Source of the DNA: Streptomyces filipinensis
GTDB lineage: Bacteria; Actinomycetota; Actinomycetes; Streptomycetales; Streptomycetaceae
DNA length: 64,000 nt
Direction: 5' to 3'
Assembly: GCF_014649495.1 (NCBI RefSeq)
Contig: NZ_BMTD01000032.1
Location: forward strand, 1-64,000
The notes under the pieces were generated by a model that was given only the letters and a program-made list of their open reading frames with translations, had not been told where the DNA came from and made no database searches. The translations under genes were made by a program, and so were the position numbers. Within the stretch, counting starts at the first letter, position 1, and every line of letters begins with the position of its first letter. Of this stretch, positions 41,306 through 49,864 are shown piece by piece.

Positions 41306-42250
41306 TCAGAAGGCGTCGAGCAGGGGTTCTCCGTGGTCGGTGGCCGCCCACCGCCGGCTCGCGCGCACGAGCTTGTCGGGGTTGACCTGGTTGCGGAACG
41401 CGGCGATGCCCTCGGGGGTGATCTCCAGGCACATGACGCCGACGATCCGGCCGTCGAGGACCGCCACCAGGGCGGGGCCGCCGTTGGCGGTGGTGACGTG
41501 CAGCGCGGGCGAACCACCGACCAGGGCGCGCTTGGCCGCGCTGGGCTTGAACAGCCCCCGCATGAACGTGGCGACCGCGAGGGCGCCCTCGAACGCCCTC
41601 GCGCGGGCCGGGACCTTCCCGCCGCCGTCGCCGATCGCGATGGCGTCCTGGGTGAGCAGCCGTACCAGCGGCTCGGTCCGGCCGCTGGTGGCGGCCACGA
41701 GGAACTCGTCGATGACCCGCCGGGCTGCGGCCTCGCTGACCTCGGCGCGGGCCCTGCCGTCCGCGACGTGCTTCTTGGCGCGGTGGAAGGTCTGCTGGCT
41801 GGCGGCCTCGGTGAGGTCGAGGATCTCGGCGATCTCCCGGTGCGGGTAGCCGAACGCCTCCCGCAGGACGTACACGGCCCGCTCGCCCGGGGACAGCCGC
41901 TCCAGCACGGCCATGACCGCGTACGACAGCGATTCGCGCTGTTCGGCGGTGTCGGCCGGGCCGAGCATCGGGTCCCCGGCGAGGAGCGGCTCGGGGAGCC
42001 AGTGGCCCACGTAGGTCTCGCGCCGGGCGCGGGCCGAGGTGAGCTGGTTGAGGCACAGGTTGGTGAGGACCTTCGTCAGCCAGGCCTCGGGCACCTCGAT
42101 GCGCTCGATGTCGGCGGTCTGCCAGCGCAGGAACGTGTCCTGTACGGCGTCCTCCGCCTCGCTCGCCGAGCCGAGGAGGCGGTAGGCGATGGCCTCCAGG
42201 CGAGGCCTGGACGCCTCGAACCGGTCGACGTCGTTCGCGGTCAGGACCAT
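41306..42250 (-). CDS. ECF41 (SigJ-type) sigma factor with SnoaL-like C-terminal domain
   Basis: 314 residues. Region 2 (LEAIAYRLLGSASEAEDAVQ, DTFLRWQT), region 4 (LSPGERAVYVLREAFGYPHR, EIAEILDLTEAASQQTFHRA) and a C-terminal SnoaL-like extension of about 110 residues. The two conserved ECF41 motifs are present: WLPEP in the linker (GHWLPEPL) and DGGGK in the extension (IGDGGGKVPA). In this family the extension takes the place of an anti-sigma factor and tunes activity. The adjacent oxidoreductase gene is the expected target. Confidence 0.94.
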   Translation of the reverse strand: MVLTANDVDRFEASRPRLEAIAYRLLGSASEAEDAVQDTFLRWQTADIERIEVPEAWLTKVLTNLCLNQLTSARARRETYVGHWLPEPLLAGDPMLGPADTAEQRESLSYAVMAVLERLSPGERAVYVLREAFGYPHREIAEILDLTEAASQQTFHRAKKHVADGRARAEVSEAAARRVIDEFLVAATSGRTEPLVRLLTQDAIAIGDGGGKVPARARAFEGALAVATFMRGLFKPSAAKRALVGGSPALHVTTANGGPALVAVLDGRIVGVMCLEITPEGIAAFRNQVNPDKLVRASRRWAATDHGEPLLDAF

Positions 42251-42315
42251 GGCCCGGATCCTAACCCGCGGGGCGAGGCCCCAGCTGGGCTACGGCCGCT
42301 TCGCGCCAGGCCGGG

Positions 42316-42585
42316 CTACGGGCGGCCGGCGGCAGCCTGTTCGGCCGCTCCGGCCTGGTGCAGCAGGAGGCGGGCCAGACCGCGGGCCTCCTCGGGGGTG
42401 AGTGCCGCCCAGACTCCCGGCTCGCCGCCCTGGTCCTCGCCCACGTCGAGCGTGATCCGGCCGACGGGACGGTCGGGACGCCCGAGCCACAGACACCGCA
42501 CGGCTATCCTGCGGCCGCACCTGGTCACGACAGGGGGGTCCAGGCGGTCGTCCCCCGCCGTACGCGTCGTACCCGCCATCACCAT
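42316..42585 (-). CDS. Hypothetical small protein
   Basis: 89 residues from ATG at 42585 (AGGAGCG upstream). It reads VVTRCGRRIAVRCLWLGRPD, then ITLDVGEDQGGEPGVWAALT and PEEARGLARLLLHQAGAAEQ: a beta-rich part and a C-terminal helix. Similar short proteins occur in Streptomyces without assigned function. It is divergent from the membrane protein at 42771. Confidence 0.6.
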   Translation of the reverse strand: MVMAGTTRTAGDDRLDPPVVTRCGRRIAVRCLWLGRPDRPVGRITLDVGEDQGGEPGVWAALTPEEARGLARLLLHQAGAAEQAAAGRP

Positions 42586-42770
42586 CGGTCTCACGCTCCT
42601 TCGCCGGCCGGCTCCGTCCACTCGGACACCGGGAACAGCGCGCTGTACGCCCGGATTGTTCCGGGCGTCCCCGGGCGCGGGCGGGCCGCGGGCCGGGCTG
42701 TGTGATGATGCGGGCCTGTGAGCGGCCCTGGGGAGGGGCCGAACGGGCTGGATGAGGGGCGGAGTTCGTC

Positions 42771-43874
42771 GTGGGCGAGGGCGGGCAGTCCATACCGGAC
42801 GAGGAGTGGGAGCGCTTCCTGCGGGAGGCCGAGGCCGGAACCCGGGACGCGCCCAAGGAGCCGTCGGCCCGAGCCCGGATGGTGGCCCGGCGGCTGCGGG
42901 AGGAACCCGGCAGGCCGGACGCCTGGCGCGGTCACGAACCTCCCCGGCGGCGCGGCGGCAAGGGCCGGTACGTGGTCGGTCTGCTGGTCGCGGCCGGCCT
43001 GCTGGCCGTGGCGCTGGCACCGGGGCGGGTGACCGGATGGTTCGGGGGCGGCGGCGAGGACGGCCGGGGCACGCCGCTCGCCGTGGAGTCCCGGCGCCCG
43101 GACCAGGCGCCGCCGACCGAAGGCGCGGACCAGCGGCCCACCGTGGCCCAGCCGTTCCGGGGTTCCCCCGCGGCACACTGGGGTGACGGGACGGCGGGGA
43201 TCGGCATGCCCGCGGCTCGGGCGACCGGCTGGATGAGCAAGGCCCAGGTCGCTCAGGCCCTCGGCCGCAGCCGGGACTTCCTCGCCGCGGCCGGCCTGGA
43301 TTCCGCGGTGCTGGGCGGGAAGCGGCCGGCGAGGGCGATCGCGCTGGTCAACCCCCACCAGCGGGACGTCCAGGACTACCTGGCGGCCGCGTTCCGCGCG
43401 CCCAGCCGCACGAACGACCCGCTGCTGCTGTTCAGCCGGTTCGACACGGCGAAGGTCCGGCTCGTCGGGGACGTCGTCAAGACCCGGGGCCGGATCACCT
43501 ACCGGGAGGGCAAGCGCGGCGCGATCGAGGTGACGGCCGATGTCACCTTCGTCTACCCGGTCGTGCGCGCGGCGGCGGGAAGCGACGACGTCGAACGCAC
43601 CATCGTGCGCCGGGAGATCGTCATGAGCTGGGACGACCCGGCGAAGGTGATCACCGAGCCGGGGACGTTCTCGCTGCTCTCCTACAAGGTGGACACCACC
43701 AACGGCGGCTGTGGCACCTACACCGGCTATCTCAGCCCCGGGTTCGGCACCGAACGCGCGACCGCGAGCCCCGACGGCGGGCCGGCCATCGACCCGTACG
43801 ACCGCAGCACAGCGGTCGGCGCCGGCACGCGGGGCGACGGCGGCACGGCCTGCGGGACGGCTACCCGGTCGTAG
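42771..43874 (+). CDS. Membrane-anchored protein with large extracytoplasmic domain
   Basis: 367 residues from GTG at 42771. The N-terminal cytoplasmic segment (about 1-65) is charged. One membrane helix lies at about 67-85 (YVVGLLVAAGLLAVALAPG). An outer domain of about 230 residues contains WMSKAQVAQALGRSRDFLAA and beta strands such as KVRLVGDVVKTRGRITYREG and EVTADVTFVYPVVRAAAG. No enzyme motif seen. A conserved Streptomyces-type protein of unknown role. Its last 14 bases overlap the end of the convergent MFS gene. Confidence 0.75.
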   Translation: MGEGGQSIPDEEWERFLREAEAGTRDAPKEPSARARMVARRLREEPGRPDAWRGHEPPRRRGGKGRYVVGLLVAAGLLAVALAPGRVTGWFGGGGEDGRGTPLAVESRRPDQAPPTEGADQRPTVAQPFRGSPAAHWGDGTAGIGMPAARATGWMSKAQVAQALGRSRDFLAAAGLDSAVLGGKRPARAIALVNPHQRDVQDYLAAAFRAPSRTNDPLLLFSRFDTAKVRLVGDVVKTRGRITYREGKRGAIEVTADVTFVYPVVRAAAGSDDVERTIVRREIVMSWDDPAKVITEPGTFSLLSYKVDTTNGGCGTYTGYLSPGFGTERATASPDGGPAIDPYDRSTAVGAGTRGDGGTACGTATRS

Positions 43875-45168
43875 CCGGCGACGGGCGCGCGGTGCGCGGC
43901 GCCCGCAGCGGTGAGAGGAAGGCCGGCAGGAAGCTCAGCGTCATGCCGGCCGCGCCGATCCACAGGGTGGCCGCCGCTCCGAACGCCGAGCCCAGGGCGC
44001 CGCCCAGGACTCCGCCGAGCGGAAGCCCACCCCAGGACACGAACCGGGCCGTCGCGCTCATCCTGCCCAGGAGCCGGTCCGGGGTGAGGGCCTGCTGGAC
44101 GCTGGACTGGGCCACGACACGGACCACCCCGCCCAGCGAGAGCGCCGAGAGGCCGAGCGCCGCCCCGCACACGCTCCACCCCGGTCGCGCGGCCGGCATC
44201 AGGGCGGTCAGCGGGCAGGTGAGGAGCGGGGCGAGCCAGATGACCGGGCCCTGCCCGAGCCGCCGCGCGACGCGGGTGGCCAGCAGGGCGCCCAGCAGCG
44301 CGCCGCACCCCATGCCCGACAGCACCAGGCCGACGGCGGACGTCCCGAGGCCCACCCGCCGTTCCAGGAAGACCAGCAGCATGGCCTGGTACATCACCAG
44401 GAAGAGGTTGAAGACCGCGTCGCCGAGCACGGTCGCGCGCAGGACGGGCTGCCGGAACACGAACTTCAGCCCCTGGCCGATCTCCTGACGCAGCCGGGGC
44501 CGCTCGCCCGCCGCACTCGCCCGCGGCTTCTCCTCGCGCCTGCGGATACGGCTCGCGAGGAGCCCCGAGACGGCCATCCCGGCCGCACTCACCACGAGCG
44601 TCCCCGGGCCACCGGCCCAGCCGGCCAGCGGACCCGCCACGGCCGGGCCTCCGATACTGGTCACCGAACGGATCGCGGAGAGCTTCGCGTTCGCCTCGAC
44701 GAGCTGCCCGCGGCCCACCAGGTGCGGCAGACAGCTGACGTACGCGACGTCGAAGAAGACGGTGAGCACTCCATGGGCCAGTGCGACGGCGTAGAGCCAG
44801 CGGATCGACAGCACACCGGCCCACCACCCCGCCGGCACGGTCACGAGCACCAGTGCCCGGGTGAGGTCGGCGCCGGCCATCACCGGACGCTTGCGCATCC
44901 GGTCCACCCAGGCTCCGGCCGGCAGCCCCACCAGCAGCGACCCGGCCGTGGTCAGCGCGGAAAGCAGTCCGACCTGGAACGCGTCGGCGTGCAGCGCGAC
45001 GATGGCGGTCAGCGGCAGCGCCAGGAAGAGGATGCGATCGCCCAGCTGACCGAGCGCGGTGGCGGCGAACAGCCGCCCGAAGTCCGGGTCGCGCAGGAGC
45101 CCGATGCGTGCGGACACCGGCACGGACGTCCGCGCGGCCGGGGAGGGGGACCTGAGCATGCGCTTCAC
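43861..45168 (-). CDS. MFS transporter
   Basis: 435 residues with about 12 membrane helices. The loop motif GLPAGAWVDRMRKRPVM (motif A) follows helix 2, and a long central loop (RRREEKPRASAAGERPRLRQ) splits the halves. The pattern is that of actinobacterial drug or metabolite exporters. It starts 1 base after the GntR gene, so both are co-transcribed and GntR probably controls export. Substrate unknown. Confidence 0.9.
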   Translation of the reverse strand: MKRMLRSPSPAARTSVPVSARIGLLRDPDFGRLFAATALGQLGDRILFLALPLTAIVALHADAFQVGLLSALTTAGSLLVGLPAGAWVDRMRKRPVMAGADLTRALVLVTVPAGWWAGVLSIRWLYAVALAHGVLTVFFDVAYVSCLPHLVGRGQLVEANAKLSAIRSVTSIGGPAVAGPLAGWAGGPGTLVVSAAGMAVSGLLASRIRRREEKPRASAAGERPRLRQEIGQGLKFVFRQPVLRATVLGDAVFNLFLVMYQAMLLVFLERRVGLGTSAVGLVLSGMGCGALLGALLATRVARRLGQGPVIWLAPLLTCPLTALMPAARPGWSVCGAALGLSALSLGGVVRVVAQSSVQQALTPDRLLGRMSATARFVSWGGLPLGGVLGGALGSAFGAAATLWIGAAGMTLSFLPAFLSPLRAPRTARPSPATTG

Positions 45169-45169
45169 C

Positions 45170-45928
45170 TCACGGCCTCACGTCGACGGCGAACTCGTAG
45201 ACGACTTCGCGGCGTACGTCCGGAATGACGATGTCGGCGGTCTCCACCGGGCGTCCGCCGGTGTCGTAGATGGTCCGCTCGATCCGCAGCACCAGGTCCC
45301 CGACGCCGATCCCGAGCAGGTTCGCCTCCGCCCGTCCGGCCCGGGCCGGACGCGGCACCTCGACGACGGTCTCGACGACCACGCCGATGGACCGCATGCG
45401 CTCCACGACCCCCTTGCCCGCGAGCGGGCCCCGCTCGGGCAGGACGACCGGCGTTCCGTCCGTGACGGCGAGCGGCTCCCAGGAGTCGGAGAGCTGGACG
45501 GGCTGCCCGTCGGCGAGGAACTCGTACTGCGTGTTGACGCACAGGTCCCCGGGGGCGAGGGCGAGCCGCTCGGCGATGGCCTCGGGGGCGGGGACGCGGA
45601 CCAGGCTGTGCGCGTCCCAGGCGGCGGCCCGTCCCCGCTCCTCGCGGCCGGACAGGGCGAGGGAGCCCCGGTGTTCGCGGTGCCAGGAACGGACCATGCG
45701 CAGACGCTCGCGCGGGGTGCGGACATAAGTGCCGGAACCCGCGCGCCCTTCGAGCAGGCCCTCGATGATCAGACGGTCCACGGCCCGCTGCATGACGTTG
45801 CGTCCGACGCCGTACTCCTCGGCGAGCCGCGCCCGGGACGGCAGCCGCCTGCCGATCTCCCACTCTCCCGCGAGCACCCGTACGCGCAGCGCGTCGGCCA
45901 CGGCGAGGTACGGCGCCTGGTGGGGCAT
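45170..45928 (-). CDS. GntR-family regulator with UTRA ligand domain
   Basis: 252 residues. The GntR winged helix is at 1-75 (YLAVADALRVRVLAGEWEIG, RLPSRARLAEEYGVGRNVMQ, RAVDRLIIEGLLEGRAGSGT). A UTRA domain at about 95-245 (VRVPAPEAIAERLALAPGDL, VLRIERTIYDTGGRPVETAD) binds a small ligand in the HutC/FarR group. It is the first gene of a two-gene operon with an MFS exporter. Confidence 0.92.
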   Translation of the reverse strand: MPHQAPYLAVADALRVRVLAGEWEIGRRLPSRARLAEEYGVGRNVMQRAVDRLIIEGLLEGRAGSGTYVRTPRERLRMVRSWHREHRGSLALSGREERGRAAAWDAHSLVRVPAPEAIAERLALAPGDLCVNTQYEFLADGQPVQLSDSWEPLAVTDGTPVVLPERGPLAGKGVVERMRSIGVVVETVVEVPRPARAGRAEANLLGIGVGDLVLRIERTIYDTGGRPVETADIVIPDVRREVVYEFAVDVRP

Positions 45929-46050
45929 GTGCGACTCTCCGGTGGGTGAGGTGATCCGGACGAGTTCGCAAGCTACTTCACCGGCGGAAAGCTACTGGAG
46001 CAGCACCGCGCTCGGTCAGCCCGCCGCCAGCGCACTCCGCGGGTCCGTCC

Positions 46051-46330
46051 CGACAGGGGGCCTCGCGGTCCTGACCGCCGGGGCGCTGCTCGTGGGATGC
46101 TCGGCGTCGGTCACCGTGAACGAGAAGCCGGCCGCTCGGACCGGCCGGCCCAAGCCGCGTGTCACCTGCCCGGAGGACCTCGCCGGAAAGGCCGGCACCA
46201 CGACCCGCCGCACGCTCACCGCGGACGACGGCGCACGCTGGGCGTGACGGTCACCGTCACCTCGGTGAAGGACGGCCGGGTGCACTTCGACTTCAAGGCC
46301 GACGACCACGCCTCGCCGGCCCCCGGCTAG
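46051..46330 (+). pseudogene. Frameshifted DUF4333 lipoprotein
   Basis: A lipobox (LTAGALLVGC) is followed by SASVTVNEK, VTCPEDLAGKAGTTTRRTLT, ADDGA, and after a one-base loss near 46229-46236 by TLGVTVTVTSVKDGRVHFDF. Together these equal the DUF4333 domain, which is usually read through as DDGxTLGVTVTV. The second conserved Cys of the domain (TTRCTL) is Arg here, and no start codon precedes the lipobox. The frame otherwise ends at 46245. A decayed gene. Confidence 0.8.
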
Positions 46331-46348
46331 AGCCCCGACGCGGGACGT

Positions 46349-47122
46349 TCACATCTGGCGCGGGTCCGGCCTGAGCACGGCGAACACCGCCTGGGCGGGA
46401 TCGGCCAGCCAGGCGATACGGCCGACGCCGGGGACGTTCGCGGCCGGCATCAGCACCGTGCCGCCGTTGTCGCCCACCGCGGCGACGATCGTGTCCGCGT
46501 CGGCCACGGCGAAGTACGGCACCCAGCGCGCGTCCTGCCCGCCGTCCTGCAGCGGGGCCACACCGCCGAAGGAACCCTCCTGCTGGTCGCCCTCGCCGAT
46601 GCTGAGCACCTGGTACGTCATGCCCGGCGCCTGCATCTCCTGGGCGCGCCAGCCGAACAGCCCGCGGTAGAAGGCGATGGCCGCCTGCGGGTCGCGGACG
46701 TGCAGCTCCACCCACACCAGGGTGTCGTCCTCCGACGCCCGCTGCAGGCCCTGCGCGGACTGGAGCACGGCGAACTGCGTGCCCTGCGGGTCGGTGAGCT
46801 GGGCAAAGGTGCTCTCGCCCAGGCTCACGGGCGCGACGCGCACCGCACCGCCGGCGGCGGCCACGGCCCGCGCGGTGGCCCGGGCGTCGTCGGCCCGGAA
46901 GTACGTCGTCCAGGCGGATCTCGCTCCCGGCTCGGTCAGCGGGCCGAGGGCGGCCACCGTGGCGCCGCCCTTCTGGAAGAAGCCGTAGCCGCCCGTTTCC
47001 GGGCCGGCGGAGGCGAACTCCCAGCCGAAGACGGCGCCGTAGAAGGCCGCGGCCGTGGCCGTGTCGGGGCTGCCCAGGTCGATCCAGATGGGCGATCCGG
47101 TGCGGAACTGTGTGCCGAGCAT
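46349..47122 (-). CDS. VOC-superfamily protein with two glyoxalase-fold domains
   Basis: 257 residues from ATG at 47122 (AGGAGGAAACGC upstream). Two tandem betaalphabetabetabeta halves: IWIDLGSPDTATAAAFYGAV with QLTDPQGTQFAVLQ, and LVWVELHVRDPQAAIAFYRG with WLADPAQAVFAVLRPDP. Proteins of this type from Streptomyces include hydroxylase and resistance-like members, but most are uncharacterised. It is separated by about 190 bases from the divergent zinc-ribbon gene. Confidence 0.87.
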   Translation of the reverse strand: MLGTQFRTGSPIWIDLGSPDTATAAAFYGAVFGWEFASAGPETGGYGFFQKGGATVAALGPLTEPGARSAWTTYFRADDARATARAVAAAGGAVRVAPVSLGESTFAQLTDPQGTQFAVLQSAQGLQRASEDDTLVWVELHVRDPQAAIAFYRGLFGWRAQEMQAPGMTYQVLSIGEGDQQEGSFGGVAPLQDGGQDARWVPYFAVADADTIVAAVGDNGGTVLMPAANVPGVGRIAWLADPAQAVFAVLRPDPRQM

Positions 47123-47248
47123 GCGTTTCCTCCTGCCGGTCCGGTACGCAGCCGCCCGCCACTATGCCGACGGCTCCGGCCGGACCTCGCCGGGACACGG
47201 GCAAAGACCCTCACGAATCTGTGCAGGAGTGCCACACGGGCTACACAC

Positions 47249-47264
47249 AGCCTTTCGAAAGGCT
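47249..47264. promoter_or_regulatory. Perfect 16-bp palindrome
   Basis: AGCCTTTCGAAAGGCT is perfectly self-complementary and lies 48 bases before the ATG at 47312, in the divergent region with the VOC gene. A dimeric regulator could bind it; identity unknown. Confidence 0.45.
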
Positions 47265-47311
47265 CGTTAGCGTGACTGCTCGCCCGCCCCCCTGGACTCA
47301 GGAAGACACTG

Positions 47312-48256
47312 ATGGACTACTGCTCCTCGTGCCGCCGGCACCTCAACGGTGCCCTGGTGTGTCCCGGGTGCGGCGCCTACGCCCCCGACATCGCCCCGCC
47401 CGGCACGGACGGCTACGGCGCGGACGGCCTCGGCGTTCACAGGTTCGGCACCGAAGGGCCCGTCGCGAACGCCGGCCGGCCGGAACCCTCGGCACCGGCC
47501 GCCGAGGCCACGGACACGCGGCACCCCGGCACCACGCCGGTCCCGGCCACCGACATCCCGTTCACCCCGGCCGCCGACGCCTCGCCCGCCGACGTCACGG
47601 ACGCGCCGCCCGCCGCGCGGGGACGCGCCGCCCGGCGCCGTCAGCGCGCCCGCTGGAAGAAGAGCCGGCGCCGGGCCGTGGTGGCGACCGCCGTGGCCCT
47701 GGTCGGCGGCGGCCTGACCCTCGCCTCGCTGGACCGCGGCTCCGATGACCGGGCCCAGGCGGCCACCGCGCCGGACAACCGCACCATGGGCCTGACCGGC
47801 GAGCCACCGGCCGCACCCGACCGGCCCGCGTCCACGCCGGCCCCGCCCGCCACCTCGCACCACCGGCACACGCCCGCCACCCCGACGGCACGGACGGCCG
47901 CCGTGACCGTCCCGCGGCAGCAGACCCTCGCGGCCACGCCGCAGACGCCGCGGCCGGCTCCCGGCACGCACACCGCGGCCGTGGCCGCCCACCCGGCGGC
48001 CCCGGCCGCCCCGCAGGCCCGGAGCACCGCGCCGTCCTCGTCCGGCACGACCACCGGCGCCTCGGGGACCTCCGGCACCTCCGGTACTTCGAGCACGTCC
48101 GGCACGTCCGGCACCGCGGCACAGCCGGCGCCCGCCCACACGTCGGGCAGCTCAAGCAGCTCCGGCACCACCGGCGGCGGCACCTCCGCGTCGGCCCCGG
48201 ACCCGGCGTCGACCACGTCCCACCAGCTCTGCCTGGTGCTGGTCTGCCTCGGCTGA
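47312..48256 (+). CDS. Zinc-ribbon membrane protein with long low-complexity outer tail
   Basis: 314 residues. An N-terminal zinc ribbon of CxxC type (YCSSCRRHLNGALVCPGCGA, about 3-23) precedes a Pro/Ala-rich segment, a basic patch (RRRQRARWKKSRRR), a membrane helix (about 125-143: VVATAVALVGGGLTLASL) and an outer tail made of Pro/Thr/Ala, then Ser/Gly/Thr repeats (GTSGTSGTSS). It ends LCLVLVCLG. It belongs to a Streptomyces family conserved at both ends; role unknown. Confidence 0.8.
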   Translation: MDYCSSCRRHLNGALVCPGCGAYAPDIAPPGTDGYGADGLGVHRFGTEGPVANAGRPEPSAPAAEATDTRHPGTTPVPATDIPFTPAADASPADVTDAPPAARGRAARRRQRARWKKSRRRAVVATAVALVGGGLTLASLDRGSDDRAQAATAPDNRTMGLTGEPPAAPDRPASTPAPPATSHHRHTPATPTARTAAVTVPRQQTLAATPQTPRPAPGTHTAAVAAHPAAPAAPQARSTAPSSSGTTTGASGTSGTSGTSSTSGTSGTAAQPAPAHTSGSSSSSGTTGGGTSASAPDPASTTSHQLCLVLVCLG

Positions 48257-48338
48257 CCAACCGGGTGCCGGAACGGCCGGACGGGGAAGCCCGTGGGCCG
48301 ATCGGCTACGCTGCGCGTCCGATCAACGGGGGAGAACC

Positions 48339-48878
48339 ATGTCCGACAGAAGCCTGCGACTGACCATGGCCGCGGTGACGGCGGCTCTGCTGGCCGCACT
48401 CACCGCGTGCGGCGGCGGGGGAGGCGACTCGACCGTCCCGGGCGCGGCGCCCGCGAGCGCCGTCACCACCTCCCCCGCCCCGAGCCCGACCCCCGTCCAC
48501 GGTCTCAAGGACACGGTCCGCCACATCACCCGGAAGACCACCCGGGCCACCCGCCCGCACCTGGTCCGGCACTGCACGACCAGCACCCGCCGGGTCAGCC
48601 ACACCTCGACCTCCGGCTCCGGCAGCCACCGCCGGACCCGCACCTGGTACACCACCGAGCACTCCCGCGACTGCCGCAAGGTGCCGAGCGGCACCGAGAC
48701 GTACCGCAGGGAGCTGCGCCCGGAGCGCTGGTGCGTCCGCCTGGACGACGTGAACGGCGACCGCACACGGGACGACCTGTGGATCCGCGTGGACCGCGTG
48801 GACTACGACCGCGTCCTGGGCGCCGACGACCACAGCCGCGTGCAGGTCGTCCCCCTGGCCCCGAACACCGGCTGCTGA
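48339..48878 (+). CDS. Lipoprotein
   Basis: 179 residues. A signal with lipobox LTAC (Cys24) is followed by a Gly run, a Pro/Ser/Thr linker and a basic Arg/His/Thr-rich domain (TTRATRPHLVRHCTTSTRRV, HSRDCRKVPSGTETYRRELR, WCVRLDDVNGDRTRDDLWIR) with four Cys. The fold is unknown. It is convergent with the membrane protein ending at 48902. Confidence 0.75.
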   Translation: MSDRSLRLTMAAVTAALLAALTACGGGGGDSTVPGAAPASAVTTSPAPSPTPVHGLKDTVRHITRKTTRATRPHLVRHCTTSTRRVSHTSTSGSGSHRRTRTWYTTEHSRDCRKVPSGTETYRRELRPERWCVRLDDVNGDRTRDDLWIRVDRVDYDRVLGADDHSRVQVVPLAPNTGC

Positions 48879-48901
48879 CGGCCCCGGCCCCGCGGGCACC
48901 C

Positions 48902-49546
48902 TCAGGAGCACCGGTCGACCGGAGCCACGCTCACCGCGCCGTTCCGCCAGTCGAGATGCCGGATCGTCGTGGTGCCGTTCGGGTCCTTCCCGGTCTTCAC
49001 CCTGACCGTGACGCCGGATCCGTCGGTGGCGAGGAGTTCGCCGCACACCGATGCCCCCCGTGTGTGGACCACGACCGTCGACGCCGGGTCGTCCGGCCCC
49101 GGGGCCACCCAGGTGACCATGATCCCGGCCGCCGTCGCCAGGACGCCGAGCAGGGTCGCCCAGCACGCCCGGCGGATCAGCCACGCGATGCGGTTCCTCT
49201 CCTCCCGCTCCCAGTCGAGCAGCTTCTCGGCATCCGCGTACTTCAGCTCGAAACCGGGTTTGCCGTGGACGGCCCGCACCGCGAGAAAGGTGGCCAGGAG
49301 CAGCGACAGCAGCCCGGCCGCCACCAGCAGCAGCACCGTCAGCCGGTACCCGGAGGGGAGTTCGGCGACGTTCTCGCGGCCCTTGAGGACCAGCACGGCG
49401 GCCAGCAGGCCGGTGGCGGCGGTGAGGAAGTTCCGCCAGCCCTCGGCCTGTCCGCGCGCGATCTCCAGTTGGGTCTCCGTCATCGTCTGGAGCCGCTGAT
49501 GGGCGCGCCGCAGTTGCCGGGGGGCGTACCTCCTGGGTGGGGTCAC
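48902..49546 (-). CDS. Three-pass membrane protein of the caspase-Hsp90 operon, candidate effector
   Basis: 214 residues from GTG at 49546, overlapping the stop of the small Cys-rich gene (GTGA). A charged N-terminal helix (RRAHQRLQTMTETQLEIARG) precedes membrane helices at about 42-57, 67-93 and 125-150. An intracellular charged helix (YADAEKLLDWEREERNRIAW) lies between helices 2 and 3. A small outer domain with two Cys (GASVCGELLATDG..DRCS) ends it. Multi-pass proteins with this layout (for example SLATT types) are effectors of known conflict systems. That role is inferred from position. Confidence 0.7.
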   Translation of the reverse strand: MTPPRRYAPRQLRRAHQRLQTMTETQLEIARGQAEGWRNFLTAATGLLAAVLVLKGRENVAELPSGYRLTVLLLVAAGLLSLLLATFLAVRAVHGKPGFELKYADAEKLLDWEREERNRIAWLIRRACWATLLGVLATAAGIMVTWVAPGPDDPASTVVVHTRGASVCGELLATDGSGVTVRVKTGKDPNGTTTIRHLDWRNGAVSVAPVDRCS

Positions 49547-49863
49547 GGAGTCCCGCCCGTGGATCGGACCGCCGTCCAGGCCGCGCCGCAGCCGCCGGTC
49601 TCGTCGGCGTCTCCCCGATGGGGGTACGCGCAGGCGCACTGCATGTAGACCCGCCCGGGGACCTCGTCGGCCGAGGCGCCGCCGCCGCGCCGGCCCTTCG
49701 CCACGGCACCCGGGATCAGGTGCGGGACCGGCTGCTCCATCTCCCCGGCGCACTCCGGGCAGGCGCCGAAGACGCTGAGCGACTCACCGGTCAGGTTCCA
49801 GGAGAACCCGTTCTCCTGGTCCGGCAGATTCTTGACCTCGTAGTCCTTGGACAGGTGCGGCAC
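49543..49863 (-). CDS. Small Cys-rich protein of the caspase-Hsp90 operon
   Basis: 106 residues from GTG at 49863, one base after the caspase-Hsp90 stop. Cysteines occur as ACPECAGEM, QCACAYPHR and GGCGAAW, giving five possible metal ligands plus His, suggestive of a zinc ribbon. The N-terminal part (LPDQENGFSWNLTGESLSVF) is beta-like. Family not recognised. Its last bases overlap the next gene, so three genes are coupled. Confidence 0.7.
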   Translation of the reverse strand: MPHLSKDYEVKNLPDQENGFSWNLTGESLSVFGACPECAGEMEQPVPHLIPGAVAKGRRGGGASADEVPGRVYMQCACAYPHRGDADETGGCGAAWTAVRSTGGTP

Positions 49864-49864
49864 G

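Noticed and set aside
48040..48200. DNA tandem repeat
   Set aside because: The periodicity comes from a Ser/Gly/Thr-rich coding tail of the zinc-ribbon membrane protein.
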